This document shows positions 24,563 to 32,404 of a stretch of DNA of 32,404 nt, piece by piece. The position numbers and the translations under genes are program-made. The notes beneath the pieces were generated by a model. The model saw only the letters and a program-made list of their open reading frames with translations. It made no database searches and had not been told where the DNA came from. Within the stretch, counting starts at the first letter, position 1, and every line of letters starts with the position of its first letter. This DNA comes from Saccharothrix deserti (GTDB lineage Bacteria; Actinomycetota; Actinomycetes; Mycobacteriales; Pseudonocardiaceae). The DNA is taken from the NCBI RefSeq assembly GCF_009769385.1, contig NZ_VKAB01000064.1, positions 1 to 32,404 of the forward strand, written 5' to 3'.

Positions 24563-27500
24563 TCAGACGGTGACCGGCTCGCGGCGGTCTCCGGTGGGCT
24601 GGTTGGACTTGCGGGCCTGACGGCGTTCCTTGCGGCCCTCCACCATCGAGTAGAGGGTCGGCACCAGGACCAGTGTCAGCAGCGTCGAGCTGATCAGGCC
24701 GCCGATCACCACGATCGCCAGCGGCTTGCCGATGAACGCGCCCTCGCCGGTGATCCCCAGCGCCATCGGCAGCAGCGCGAAGATCGTGGCCGCGGCGGTC
24801 ATCAGGATCGGCCGCAGCCGCCGTCGTCCACCCTCGATCACCGCCTCCCGCACCGGCATGCCGTCCCGCCGGTACTGGTTGACCAGGTCGATCAGCACGA
24901 TCGCGTTGGTCACCACGATCCCGACGAGCATCAGCATGCCGATCAGCGCGGGCAGGCCGAGCGGGGTGCCGGTGAGCAGGAGCAGGCCGATCGCGCCGGT
25001 GGCCGCGAACGGGATGGACACCAGCAGGATCAGCGGCTGCACCAGGCTGCGGAACGTGGCCACCATGATCAGGAACACGATCGCGATGGCGGCGAGCATG
25101 GCCAGCCCGAGGTCGGCGAACGTCTCGGCCTGGTCGGCGCTCACGCCACCGAGGGTGTGCGTGGCGCCGGAGGGCAGGTCGAGCGCGTTCAGCCGGGACG
25201 TCAGCTCGGTCGTCAGCGCGCCCAGGTCCGAGCCGGTGGCCTTGGCCGACACGGTGGCGCTGCGCGCGCCGTCGGTGCGCCGCACCTGCACCGGACCGTC
25301 CACAACGGACACCTCGGCGACCTGACCCAGCGTAACGCCGCCCGGCAACGGCAACGCGCGCAACGCGTCCACGTCGGTCGGAGCACTACCGGTGCGGAGC
25401 ACGATCTGCTGCGACCGGCCGTCGATCGGCAGTTGGGCCACCGGCACGCCGCGCAGCGCCTGCGCCGCGAACTGGCCGATGGTCTGGCTGCTGAGCCCAC
25501 GTGCCGCCGCGGCGGCCTGGTCCACGGTGACCTGCACGCGCGGCGCGCTCACCGAGAGGTCGTTGGTGACCTCGCCGACGCCGGGCGTGCCGGTGACGAC
25601 CTGCTGCACGCGGTCGGCCGCTTCCCGCAACGAGGCCGCGTCGGGCGCGGTGACGAGCACGTCGATCGTGTCCGAACCGAACCCGGACGCCGCCGCGCCG
25701 AACGCCACCTCACCGGCACCGGGGGTAGCGGCCATGCGCTCGGTCAGCCGGGTCTGCAAGGCCTCCAGGTCGGTGCCCTCGCGGACGGTGGCGCGGACGC
25801 TGGTGTCGCCGTCACCGCCGAACCCGAACGCGGCCAGGCTGTTGTCCGTGCCGATGGTGACCTGGTAGGTCTCCACCTCCTCGGTGTCCGCCAGCGCGCT
25901 CTCCAGCTTGCGCGCCGCCTCGTCACGGGAGGCCAAGCTGCTACCGGGCGGCATCTTCTGCGTGCCCTGCAACGCCGTGCCGCCCGCGTTGTCGATGAAG
26001 TTGGTCTGCAGCGAGCCGGCCAGGCCGAGCGTGCCGCCGAAGATCAGCACCGCGATCAGCAACGTCACCCAGCGCCGCGTGGTGGCGAACCGCAGCACGG
26101 GCACGTAGGCGCGCTGCAACGGGCTGCGCTTCTCCTTCTCCAACGCCGCCCGCAAAGCGCGCTCGGCAGCCTCGGGGTCCGAAGGCACGGAAGGCCGCTT
26201 GAGGAACCAGAACGCCAGCACCGGCACGATCGTCAGCGACACCAGCAAGGACGCCAGCAGCGCCACGGTCACCGTGATGGAGAACGGCCCGAACAGCTCA
26301 CCGGCGATGCCGCCGACGAACGCGATCGGCAGGAACACCGCGACCGTGGTCAGCGTGGACGCGGTCACCGCGCCCGACACCTCGCGCACGCCGTCGAGCA
26401 CGGCGCGCTGCTTGTCCTCCCCGTACCCGAGGTGGCGTTTGATGTTCTCCAGCACCACGATCGAGTCGTCCACCACCCGACCGACCGCGATCGTCAAAGC
26501 GCCGAGGGTGAGCAGGTTCAGCGACAGGTCGCCGGTGTAGAGCGCGATCAGCGCGACCACCACGGACAGCGGGATGGACACCGCCGTCACCAGCGTGGAC
26601 CGCACCGACAGCAGGAACAGCAGGATCACGACCACGGCGAACAGCAGACCGAGCAGCCCTTCGGTGGTCAGGCCGCTGATCGCCTTCTCCACCTCCGGCC
26701 CCTGGTCGAACGCGACGGTGAGGGTGGTGTCGGCCGCCTCGCCCCACTCGGCGAGCTTGTCGCGGACCTGGCGGGAGATCTCCACCGCGTTGCCGTCGGC
26801 GGCCATGGTGACGCTGACGCCGAGGGTGGCCTGGCCGTCGGTGCGGGTGAGCACGGTGGACGCCTCGGGCGCGGACTCGACCGCCGCCACGTCACCGAGC
26901 TTCACCGGGCCGGCGGGCGAGGCGAGCACCAGGTCGCGCAGGTCGTCGACGGAACCGACCGGCCCGCCGACCTGCACGGTCAGCGTCTTGTCCGCGTCCG
27001 GCACGGTGCCCGCGGGCACCACCGCGCCCGCCGAGGTCAGCGCGGCGGTCAACGCCTGCGGCTCGACGCGGGCCGCGCCCAGCCGGGCGTAGTCGACGGT
27101 GACGGTGACCTGGCGGTCGCGTTCACCGCTGACCGTGGCCTCCCGAACGCCCGGGATGGCCTCCAGGCCGGGCACGACCTCGGCGCGCAACCGGGCCGCG
27201 GCGGCGATGTCGTCGTCACCGGAGGTCGCGGCGAGCGCGATGACCGGGATGTCGTCCGTGCTGCCCTGGGCGACGGTCGGTTCGACGCCCTGCGGCAGGC
27301 GGGGCTGGAGCCGGTTCACCGCCTGCTGCATCTGCGCCACGGCGGCGTCGACGTCGGTGCCGTAGGTGAACATCACCTGCACGGTGGCGGAGCTCTCCGC
27401 GGAACGGGTGAGCACCTGCTCGACACCGTCGACACCGCGCACGGCCGACTGGATCGGCTCGGCGACCTGGCTGTCCACCAGGTCCGGCGACGCGCCGGGG

Positions 27501-27655
27501 TAGGGCGCGATGACCACCGCCGCGGGTAATTCGATCGACGGGAAGAGCTGCTGCTTGATGGAGGGCAGCGTGAACACGCCGAAACCGATCACGAGCAGGC
27601 TGAGCAGCCCGACGAGACTTCGGTTGGCCAGGCTCAGCCGAGCCAGCACGGACAT
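24563..27655 (-). CDS. RND-superfamily efflux permease (AcrB/HAE-like)
   Basis: A 1030-residue proton-driven transporter starting at ATG 27655, with AAGGAG nine bases upstream. It has the full duplicated RND layout: a first helix (LVGLLSLLVIGFGVF), a large extracytoplasmic loop starting LFPSIELPAAVVIAPYPGA, six helices, a second loop and six further helices. The proton-relay pair Asp396-Asp397 is in AVGRVVDDSIVVLENI in helix 4. Other ACR_tran signatures are TLTTVAVFLPIAFVGGIAG, and the C-terminal IGMLMLVGIVVTNAIVLID and RLRPILMTA. The sequence is HAE-like rather than MmpL-like. No periplasmic adaptor or outer-membrane gene is nearby, as in SwrC-type systems of Gram-positive bacteria. Substrates are unknown. 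Confidence 0.93.
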   Translation of the reverse strand: MSVLARLSLANRSLVGLLSLLVIGFGVFTLPSIKQQLFPSIELPAAVVIAPYPGASPDLVDSQVAEPIQSAVRGVDGVEQVLTRSAESSATVQVMFTYGTDVDAAVAQMQQAVNRLQPRLPQGVEPTVAQGSTDDIPVIALAATSGDDDIAAAARLRAEVVPGLEAIPGVREATVSGERDRQVTVTVDYARLGAARVEPQALTAALTSAGAVVPAGTVPDADKTLTVQVGGPVGSVDDLRDLVLASPAGPVKLGDVAAVESAPEASTVLTRTDGQATLGVSVTMAADGNAVEISRQVRDKLAEWGEAADTTLTVAFDQGPEVEKAISGLTTEGLLGLLFAVVVILLFLLSVRSTLVTAVSIPLSVVVALIALYTGDLSLNLLTLGALTIAVGRVVDDSIVVLENIKRHLGYGEDKQRAVLDGVREVSGAVTASTLTTVAVFLPIAFVGGIAGELFGPFSITVTVALLASLLVSLTIVPVLAFWFLKRPSVPSDPEAAERALRAALEKEKRSPLQRAYVPVLRFATTRRWVTLLIAVLIFGGTLGLAGSLQTNFIDNAGGTALQGTQKMPPGSSLASRDEAARKLESALADTEEVETYQVTIGTDNSLAAFGFGGDGDTSVRATVREGTDLEALQTRLTERMAATPGAGEVAFGAAASGFGSDTIDVLVTAPDAASLREAADRVQQVVTGTPGVGEVTNDLSVSAPRVQVTVDQAAAAARGLSSQTIGQFAAQALRGVPVAQLPIDGRSQQIVLRTGSAPTDVDALRALPLPGGVTLGQVAEVSVVDGPVQVRRTDGARSATVSAKATGSDLGALTTELTSRLNALDLPSGATHTLGGVSADQAETFADLGLAMLAAIAIVFLIMVATFRSLVQPLILLVSIPFAATGAIGLLLLTGTPLGLPALIGMLMLVGIVVTNAIVLIDLVNQYRRDGMPVREAVIEGGRRRLRPILMTAAATIFALLPMALGITGEGAFIGKPLAIVVIGGLISSTLLTLVLVPTLYSMVEGRKERRQARKSNQPTGDRREPVTV

Positions 27656-27850
27656 CGTGGGAATCTCCTTGGTGAGCGGACCATCCGACACGTCGCGGCA
27701 CGGGGTGCCGCGGGCGGATGCGCGAACGCTCGCACACCCCACCTGAGAACGGGCTCAGACATGGGTTGACCATCCGGCTTCCGACAGGTGCCCTGACCTG
27801 CACGGACAGTGCCTGCGGCAAGATCGGGCCGGCCCGGTGATCTTTGTCAC
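27656..27850. other. Upstream region of the RND permease gene
   Basis: No gene is seen. A small inverted repeat, CTGAG (27743-27747) and CTCAG (27754-27758) around six bases, lies about 90 bases before the start and could be a regulator site. No clear promoter hexamers were found. Confidence 0.35.
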
Positions 27851-27881
27851 GGAGGCCGGGAGCCGTGCGCTCCCGGCCTCC
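27851..27881. terminator. Strong hairpin terminator
   Basis: GGAGGCCGGGAGC (27851-27863) and GCTCCCGGCCTCC (27869-27881) form a perfect 13-pair stem with a five-base loop. It lies about 120 bases beyond the end of the two small membrane-protein genes transcribed toward it, and separates them from the RND gene. Confidence 0.8.
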
Positions 27882-27945
27882 TCCCAACCCACGACGGCGG
27901 TGCCCTGCCGGGGACACCCGTGGTCTCGGCCACCGTCATGGATCG

Positions 27946-27970
27946 GCCGCCGGGTGTGGGGCCCGGCGGC
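27946..27970. terminator. Second hairpin downstream of the membrane-protein pair
   Basis: GCCGCCGGG and CCCGGCGGC form a nine-pair stem with a seven-base loop, 33 bases beyond the 28004 gene end. Together with the hairpin at 27851-27881 it gives a tandem terminator. Confidence 0.6.
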
Positions 27971-28003
27971 CTGCACCCAATACGATGTAGGCGCCCTTAC
28001 GGT

Positions 28004-28420
28004 TCAGCCGGCCTCTTCGGAATGCCGAAGTCCCGTGTGTCGCAACCAGAGCAGGCCCAGCACGGGCAACACGAGCGGAATGAAGCCGTAACCGCCGCCG
28101 AAGTCCGACCACACCGTGGCGTCCGGGAACGCGTCGACGAACACCAGGCTCGCCGCGCCGATCACGATCACACCCGCCAACTCGACCCCGCACGCGAGGT
28201 ACGCGATCCGCCGCGACACCACACCGGCCAGCGCGAGCGTCGCCACCACGTACACGACCGCCGCGAACGCGGACAGCAGGTAGGCCAGCGGCGCCTGCTC
28301 GAACCGGGTGGTGATCTGCACCGCCGACCGGGCCGTGGCCGCGAGGGCGAAGATCCCGTACACCGCGATCAGCAGCCGGCCGGGCCCCGACCGGGTCGAC
28401 GCCTTCAGCCCGTCAGCCAT
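28004..28420 (-). CDS. Conserved actinobacterial membrane protein, unknown function
   Basis: A 138-residue protein starting at ATG 28420, overlapping the upstream gene by eight bases. Four hydrophobic helices are visible: LLIAVYGIFALAATARSA, PLAYLLSAFAAVVYVVATLAL, LACGVELAGVIVIGAASLV and FIPLVLPVLGLLWL. The DAFPDATVWSDFGGGYGF segment between helices 3 and 4 is a recognisable feature of a conserved actinobacterial membrane-protein family without known function. The overlap with its neighbour implies an operon and perhaps a two-protein membrane complex. Confidence 0.8.
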   Translation of the reverse strand: MADGLKASTRSGPGRLLIAVYGIFALAATARSAVQITTRFEQAPLAYLLSAFAAVVYVVATLALAGVVSRRIAYLACGVELAGVIVIGAASLVFVDAFPDATVWSDFGGGYGFIPLVLPVLGLLWLRHTGLRHSEEAG

Positions 28421-28793
28421 GACCGGCCCAGATCTGGTTCAGCCGCAAGATCATCACCGGCACGCTCAGGCACGCCACCGCCAACACCCCGGCACCCCAC
28501 CGCGACCGTTCCCCGAGTGCCCAGAACGCGCCGAGCGGCAGCACCACCGCCGCCCCGATCAGGTAGCCGATGAACGTGGCCCGGTCCAACTCCCGGTCGG
28601 TGCCGAGCACGTTCACCACGCCGACGACCGCCTGCGCCAGCAGCCCGACTTCGAGGAGCACGACCACACCGGCCAGGCCGAGGGTCGGCTTGGTGGCGAG
28701 CGTGACGGGCCGGTTCGCGATGGCCAGCACCAGCGACCACAGGGCCGCGACGAGCGCCACGACCGTCAACGCGGTCGCAAGGACTTGGATCAT
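28413..28793 (-). CDS. Small membrane protein, unknown function
   Basis: A 126-residue protein starting at ATG 28793, with GGGAAGAG three bases upstream. It has four hydrophobic helices, including ATALTVVALVAALWSLVLAI, GLAGVVVLLEVGLLAQAVV, FIGYLIGAAVVLPLGAFWAL and VLAVACLSVPVMIL, and a C-terminal RLNQIWAGHG. I do not recognise a named family, although such paired small membrane proteins are common in actinomycetes. It is the first gene of a two-gene operon with the 28004 gene. Confidence 0.8.
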   Translation of the reverse strand: MIQVLATALTVVALVAALWSLVLAIANRPVTLATKPTLGLAGVVVLLEVGLLAQAVVGVVNVLGTDRELDRATFIGYLIGAAVVLPLGAFWALGERSRWGAGVLAVACLSVPVMILRLNQIWAGHG

Positions 28794-28857
28794 CTGCTCT
28801 TCCCGGTCGGACGTTTCGGTGGAGCCGCGGACGACTACCGCCGCAACGTACCGGGCG

Positions 28858-29304
28858 CTACGGCAGCGTCAGCTTGAAGCCCTCGTGTGACTGGGTGAAG
28901 CCCAGGCGGAGGTAGAAGCGGTGCGCGTCGACGCGGCTCTTGTCGGACGTGAACTGCACGACCGCGCAGCCGCGCGCCTTCGCCTCGTCGACCGCCCACC
29001 GCACCAGCTCCTCCCCCAGCCCCTGCCCGCGCACCGCGGAGGCGACCCGGACGCCCTCGATCTGGGCCCGCGAAGCACCCTGCCGCGACAGGCCGCGCAA
29101 CACGGTCAGCTGGAGCGTGCCCACCACCTCGCCGTTCCGCTCGGCCACCGCCAGCACCTCGTGCTCGGAGGCGTCGATGGCGGCGAAGGCGCGCTCGTAC
29201 GGCGCCAGGTCGTCCGGCGACTCGCGCAGCGCGCCCAACTCGTCGTCGGCGAGCATGGCGACGATCGCGGGGACGTCCTCGGCGGTGGCACGGCGGATGA
29301 TCAC
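28858..29304 (-). CDS. GNAT-family N-acetyltransferase
   Basis: A 148-residue protein starting at GTG 29304, with AGGGAGG nine bases upstream. The fold is shown by the N-terminal VIIRRATAEDVPAIVAML, the beta-4 region VVGTLQLTVLRGLSRQGA, the acetyl-CoA-binding motif RVASAVRGQGLGEELVRWAV (R/QxxGxG type), the TSDKSRVDAHRFYLRLGF motif and a short C-terminal strand. Small-molecule or protein N-acetylation is expected, but the acceptor is not known. It is divergent from the NACHT gene across 114 bases. The similarity of its R-DAHRFY-LGF pattern to many housekeeping GNATs gives no specific role. Confidence 0.92.
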   Translation of the reverse strand: MIIRRATAEDVPAIVAMLADDELGALRESPDDLAPYERAFAAIDASEHEVLAVAERNGEVVGTLQLTVLRGLSRQGASRAQIEGVRVASAVRGQGLGEELVRWAVDEAKARGCAVVQFTSDKSRVDAHRFYLRLGFTQSHEGFKLTLP

Positions 29305-29418
29305 TGGTGCGGTCCTCCCTGGCGTCGGTTCACCCACCCCATCACATCCGTTCGGACTAGTGCGGGCCGTGCGCCCAACGCGATACAGAGGGTATCCGGG
29401 TGGTGGAGGAGGGTGTTC

Positions 29419-32316
29419 GTGGAACCGGTGGTCCTGCGGGTGGGCGGCACGCTGGTCGGGTCGGCGATGAGGCTGTGGCTGACCAACCGGAAGGGCCGGG
29501 CCGAGCGGACCAAGCCGCTGGTGGACCTGGTCGGGGCGCGGTTGACCGACGACTTCCAGCGGCGGCGGTTCAACCGGGAGGTCGAGGCGCTGGTCGACGT
29601 GGTCGCCGAACGGCTGCTGCCGCTGTTCCGGCAGGAGGTGCCGGGCCTGCCGGAACACGAACGGCTCGCCGCGATGGCCGAGGTGGTGTCGGCGTTCGAG
29701 GGTGCGGACCTGTCCGACGCCGGGTTGTTCGAGGTGGACGTCGACCCGGCGAAGCTGGCCCGGCGGCTGCGTGCCGAACTGCCCGCGGGCGCCGGTCTGG
29801 GTGAGGCGGCCTCGTGGTTCCACAGCGTGCTGCTGGACGAGTGCTGCGCGTGTTTCGTGCAGCTGGTCGTGCACCTGACGCCGTTCGCGGCCCGTGCGAG
29901 CGCGGAGTTGCTCGGCCGGGTGTCGGGTCTGTCCGAACAGGTCGGGCACGTGCTCGCCCGGCTGCCCGCGCCGACGTTGACGGCACCGCAGGGCACCGCC
30001 AACGACGCCGAGTTCCGCACCCGGTACCTGCGGCTGGTGAGCGAGTCGCTGGACGACATCGAACTGTTCGGCGTGGACGTGCGCCGGTACCGGCCGCGGA
30101 CGACGTTGAGCGTCGCGTACATCAGCCTGTCGGTCAGCGGGGCGCAGCGGCGCAGGCACGCGGCGGACGAGGTGACGCGATGGCGTGACGCGGCGCATGA
30201 CGGGCAGGACGGTGCGGTGCGGGTGGAGCGCGCTCTGGCCGCCAACGAACGCATCCTGATCCGGGGCGAGGCCGGTTCGGGCAAGTCGACGTTGCTGCGC
30301 TGGCTCGCGATCAACGCCGCGCGCGGCGCGTTCCGGGGCGAGTTGGCCGAGTTGAACGGCTGCATCCCGTTCCTGATCAAGCTGCGCGGTCACGCCGGTC
30401 GCGGCTTGCCCGGACCCGAGGCGTTCGTGGAGGACACCGCGCAGCCGCTGGCCGCGTTGATGCCGCCGGGTTTCGCGCACCGGCAGCTGGAGTCCGGCCG
30501 TGCCCTGGTGCTCGTGGATGGTGTAGACGAACTACCGTCCGCCGAACGCGGTGCCGTGCGGGGCTGGCTGGACAAGCTGACGCGCGCGTTCCCCCAGGTC
30601 CGCTGGGTCCTCACGTCCCGTCCCGGTGCCGCGGCGGCGGGGTGGTTGAAGGCGGAGGGCTTCGGGTCGGCGTTCCTGGAGCGGATGAGCGCGGCGGACG
30701 TGCGGGCACTCATCCGCCACTGGCACCAGGCCGCTCGGGACGCGGGCGGCCTGCCGTGCGACGAGGCCGACCTGCCCCGTCACGAGGGTGCGCTGCTCAG
30801 CCGCCTGGACGCCAACCCGCACCTGCGCGCGTTGGCCACCACTCCCCTGCTGTGCGCGATGCTCTGCGCCCTCAACCTCGACCGCCGCACGTTCCTGCCC
30901 CGCGACCGGCTGGAGCTGTACCGCACGGCGTTGACCCTCCTGCTGGACCGCCGTGACGCCGAACGCCACATCCCCGGTGCCACCGAACTGACCAGCCAGG
31001 ACCGGCGCCACCTGCTCCGGCACCTGGCCTGGCGCCTGTCGATCAACGGCCGCTCGGAGTTGTCCCGAGAGGAAGCCACCCGCCGCTTGGCCGAACGCCT
31101 GGCCGCCATGCCCCGCGTGCCACACGACGCCGAGACCATCCTCGACCACCTGGTCCACCGCAGTGGTGTCGTGCGCGAACCGGTGACCGGCCGAATCGAC
31201 TTCGTGCACCGGAGTTTTCAGGAGTTCCTCACCGCGGAGGAGGCGGCCGACCAAGGCGACATCGGCCTACTGGTCCACAACGCCCACCTGGACCAGTGGC
31301 GCGACATCGTGGTCATGGCGGCGGGCCTGGCCAACGCCCCACTGCGCGCCGAACTCCTCACCGGCCTACTGGATCGAGCCGACGCCGAACCACGACGCCG
31401 CCGCCGACTCCACCTACTGGCCGCAGCAGCGCTGGAAGCCAACCCCGCCCTGACCCCAGCGCTCACCGAACGCATCGAGCGGTGTCTGGCCGAACTCCTA
31501 CCGCCCCGCCGTGCTGTCGAGGCAAGGTCCCTCGCGGCTGGCGGTGAAGTACTCCTGCCACGCCTGCTCCTCGACCCGAGGGACCTGTCGGAGTCCGCTG
31601 CCGCGGCGACGGTCCGCACCGCCGCGTTGATCAACGGCCCCGACGCCTGGCCTGTGCTCGAACGATTCGCCCAAGACCCACGCCATGCAGTCCAAGAAGA
31701 ATTGATCAGAGCCTGGCCCTACTTCGATCCGGGCGAATACGCCACCCGCGTGCTGGCCGATGCTCCGCTGGTGAGCGGTGACCTCGCCGTGGACGACCAG
31801 AGCCTCCTACCCCATGTCCCGAAGCTAAGCCAACTCGTTGACCTGCGTGTTCTTCTGGAGGACCTCACCGACCTCGAACCGCTCGCCGGACTGCCTCCCT
31901 TCGAATTCGCGTCACTGGGCGGCAGATTCGATGACCTCACCCCGTTGGTCGGCAACTGGAGACTTCATACGCTGCTACTGAGCTCAAGCCTGCCAGTCGA
32001 CCTTTCGCTCCTGATCGGTCTGCCACTGGAGCACCTGTTCTTCTACCCACGTGACGGGTTACCGGCCGACATCACAGTCTTCCGGTCGCTGCCCGAGCTG
32101 ACTCAACTGGGCCTGAGTGGTCTGGAGTCCGTCTACGATCTGACCCCGCTAGCCGATCTCGATCGTCTGATGCGACTGTCGCTCTACAACTACCCTGTCG
32201 GGATCGACCCCACTCCTCTCGGTGATTTCCCCGCCTTGCGAGAACTGGACCTAGGCCATAGGACGAGTGCTGGACCACTAGCCCGGATCTTTCGTGTGGG
32301 TGACGGCCTGGCTTGA
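29419..32316 (+). CDS. NACHT ATPase with helical N-terminus and C-terminal leucine-rich repeats
   Basis: A 965-residue STAND NTPase. GTG 29419 is chosen because AGGAGG lies six bases upstream; GTG 29413 is possible. Residues 1-230 are helix-rich, with no enzymatic motif, and resemble the NACHT N-terminal helical (NNH) regions of actinobacterial NACHT proteins. The NACHT module has Walker A GEAGSGKST (283-291) and Walker B ALVLVDGVDE (362-371) with the extra acidic residue, then WVLTSRPGA. A helical part with FVHRSFQEFLTAEEAA follows, then from about 798 to 950 irregular leucine-rich repeats such as LPELTQLGLSGLESVYDLTPL. Architecture is that of bacterial NLR-like sensors, several of which stop phage. 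The effector is not obvious. The leucine-rich part is less GC-rich than the NACHT part. Confidence 0.88.
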   Translation: MEPVVLRVGGTLVGSAMRLWLTNRKGRAERTKPLVDLVGARLTDDFQRRRFNREVEALVDVVAERLLPLFRQEVPGLPEHERLAAMAEVVSAFEGADLSDAGLFEVDVDPAKLARRLRAELPAGAGLGEAASWFHSVLLDECCACFVQLVVHLTPFAARASAELLGRVSGLSEQVGHVLARLPAPTLTAPQGTANDAEFRTRYLRLVSESLDDIELFGVDVRRYRPRTTLSVAYISLSVSGAQRRRHAADEVTRWRDAAHDGQDGAVRVERALAANERILIRGEAGSGKSTLLRWLAINAARGAFRGELAELNGCIPFLIKLRGHAGRGLPGPEAFVEDTAQPLAALMPPGFAHRQLESGRALVLVDGVDELPSAERGAVRGWLDKLTRAFPQVRWVLTSRPGAAAAGWLKAEGFGSAFLERMSAADVRALIRHWHQAARDAGGLPCDEADLPRHEGALLSRLDANPHLRALATTPLLCAMLCALNLDRRTFLPRDRLELYRTALTLLLDRRDAERHIPGATELTSQDRRHLLRHLAWRLSINGRSELSREEATRRLAERLAAMPRVPHDAETILDHLVHRSGVVREPVTGRIDFVHRSFQEFLTAEEAADQGDIGLLVHNAHLDQWRDIVVMAAGLANAPLRAELLTGLLDRADAEPRRRRRLHLLAAAALEANPALTPALTERIERCLAELLPPRRAVEARSLAAGGEVLLPRLLLDPRDLSESAAAATVRTAALINGPDAWPVLERFAQDPRHAVQEELIRAWPYFDPGEYATRVLADAPLVSGDLAVDDQSLLPHVPKLSQLVDLRVLLEDLTDLEPLAGLPPFEFASLGGRFDDLTPLVGNWRLHTLLLSSSLPVDLSLLIGLPLEHLFFYPRDGLPADITVFRSLPELTQLGLSGLESVYDLTPLADLDRLMRLSLYNYPVGIDPTPLGDFPALRELDLGHRTSAGPLARIFRVGDGLA

Positions 32317-32404
32317 GACCGTGACCAGTGACTGTTGCGGGTCCTCCTTTCGGTGTTCGGCATGGTCGAGGTGGCCCGTTGTCGGCCGGGTGCCGGCGGG
32401 TTCC

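Noticed and set aside
24446..27529. 1027-codon plus-strand open frame opposite the RND permease
   Set aside because: Antisense, dominated by Arg/Gln/His/Asp, with no membrane or domain pattern, whereas the minus strand is a full RND permease.
28921..29418. N-terminal extension of the NACHT frame by 166 codons
   Set aside because: This part is antisense to the GNAT gene, has antisense-type composition, and a good AGGAGG precedes GTG 29419.

Overview
The window looks like chromosomal DNA of a high-GC actinomycete. GC-rich third codon positions, frequent GTG starts, a DUF5313-type protein, leaderless-looking starts and paired FMO/SDR, GntR/lut and RND genes all fit. A Pseudonocardiaceae-type genome (Saccharothrix, Lentzea or Actinosynnema) is my best guess, but that is inference and no rRNA or marker gene is present.

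Layout. The left end (1-3800) is an accessory island. It has the tail of an IS transposase and a STAND ATPase (NB-ARC plus TPR, with a restriction-endonuclease-like N-terminal domain). Two decayed copies of the same gene end flank the ATPase as direct repeats. Next come a DUF5313 membrane protein and a scar (4310-5617) where a lysR and a divergent eamA transporter gene have both lost their 5' halves. From 5614 to 12284 lies a set of small catabolic/redox genes: alpha/beta hydrolase, SDR with a divergent TetR and two palindromic operators, EtaA/MymA-like flavin monooxygenase divergent from a SadH-like SDR, a transglutaminase-fold protein and a methyltransferase. An animal-type heme peroxidase and a DoxX-like membrane protein form a two-gene operon (12516-14622).

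The central block is metabolic. Rhamnulokinase (14818-16206) has a LacI-type operator. After a 211-bp palindromic repeat element comes a GntR/FCD regulator divergent from lutABC (L-lactate oxidation), with two FadR-type operators and a probably leaderless lutA. Rhamnose breakdown can give L-lactaldehyde and L-lactate, so kinase and lut genes may serve one pathway. B12-dependent methionine synthase metH follows, behind a clear S-adenosylhomocysteine riboswitch whose pseudoknot competes with a hairpin that hides the ribosome-binding site, which predicts an ON switch.

The right end holds a 92-residue protein of unknown function, a 1030-residue RND (HAE-type) efflux permease, two small overlapping membrane-protein genes, a GNAT acetyltransferase and, divergent from it, a 965-residue NACHT ATPase with a helical N-terminal region and C-terminal leucine-rich repeats.

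The best candidates for an undescribed system are the two STAND NTPases at the window edges. Both have a GC-rich ATPase half and a visibly less GC-rich sensor half. The most mechanistically explicit signal is the metH SAH riboswitch.
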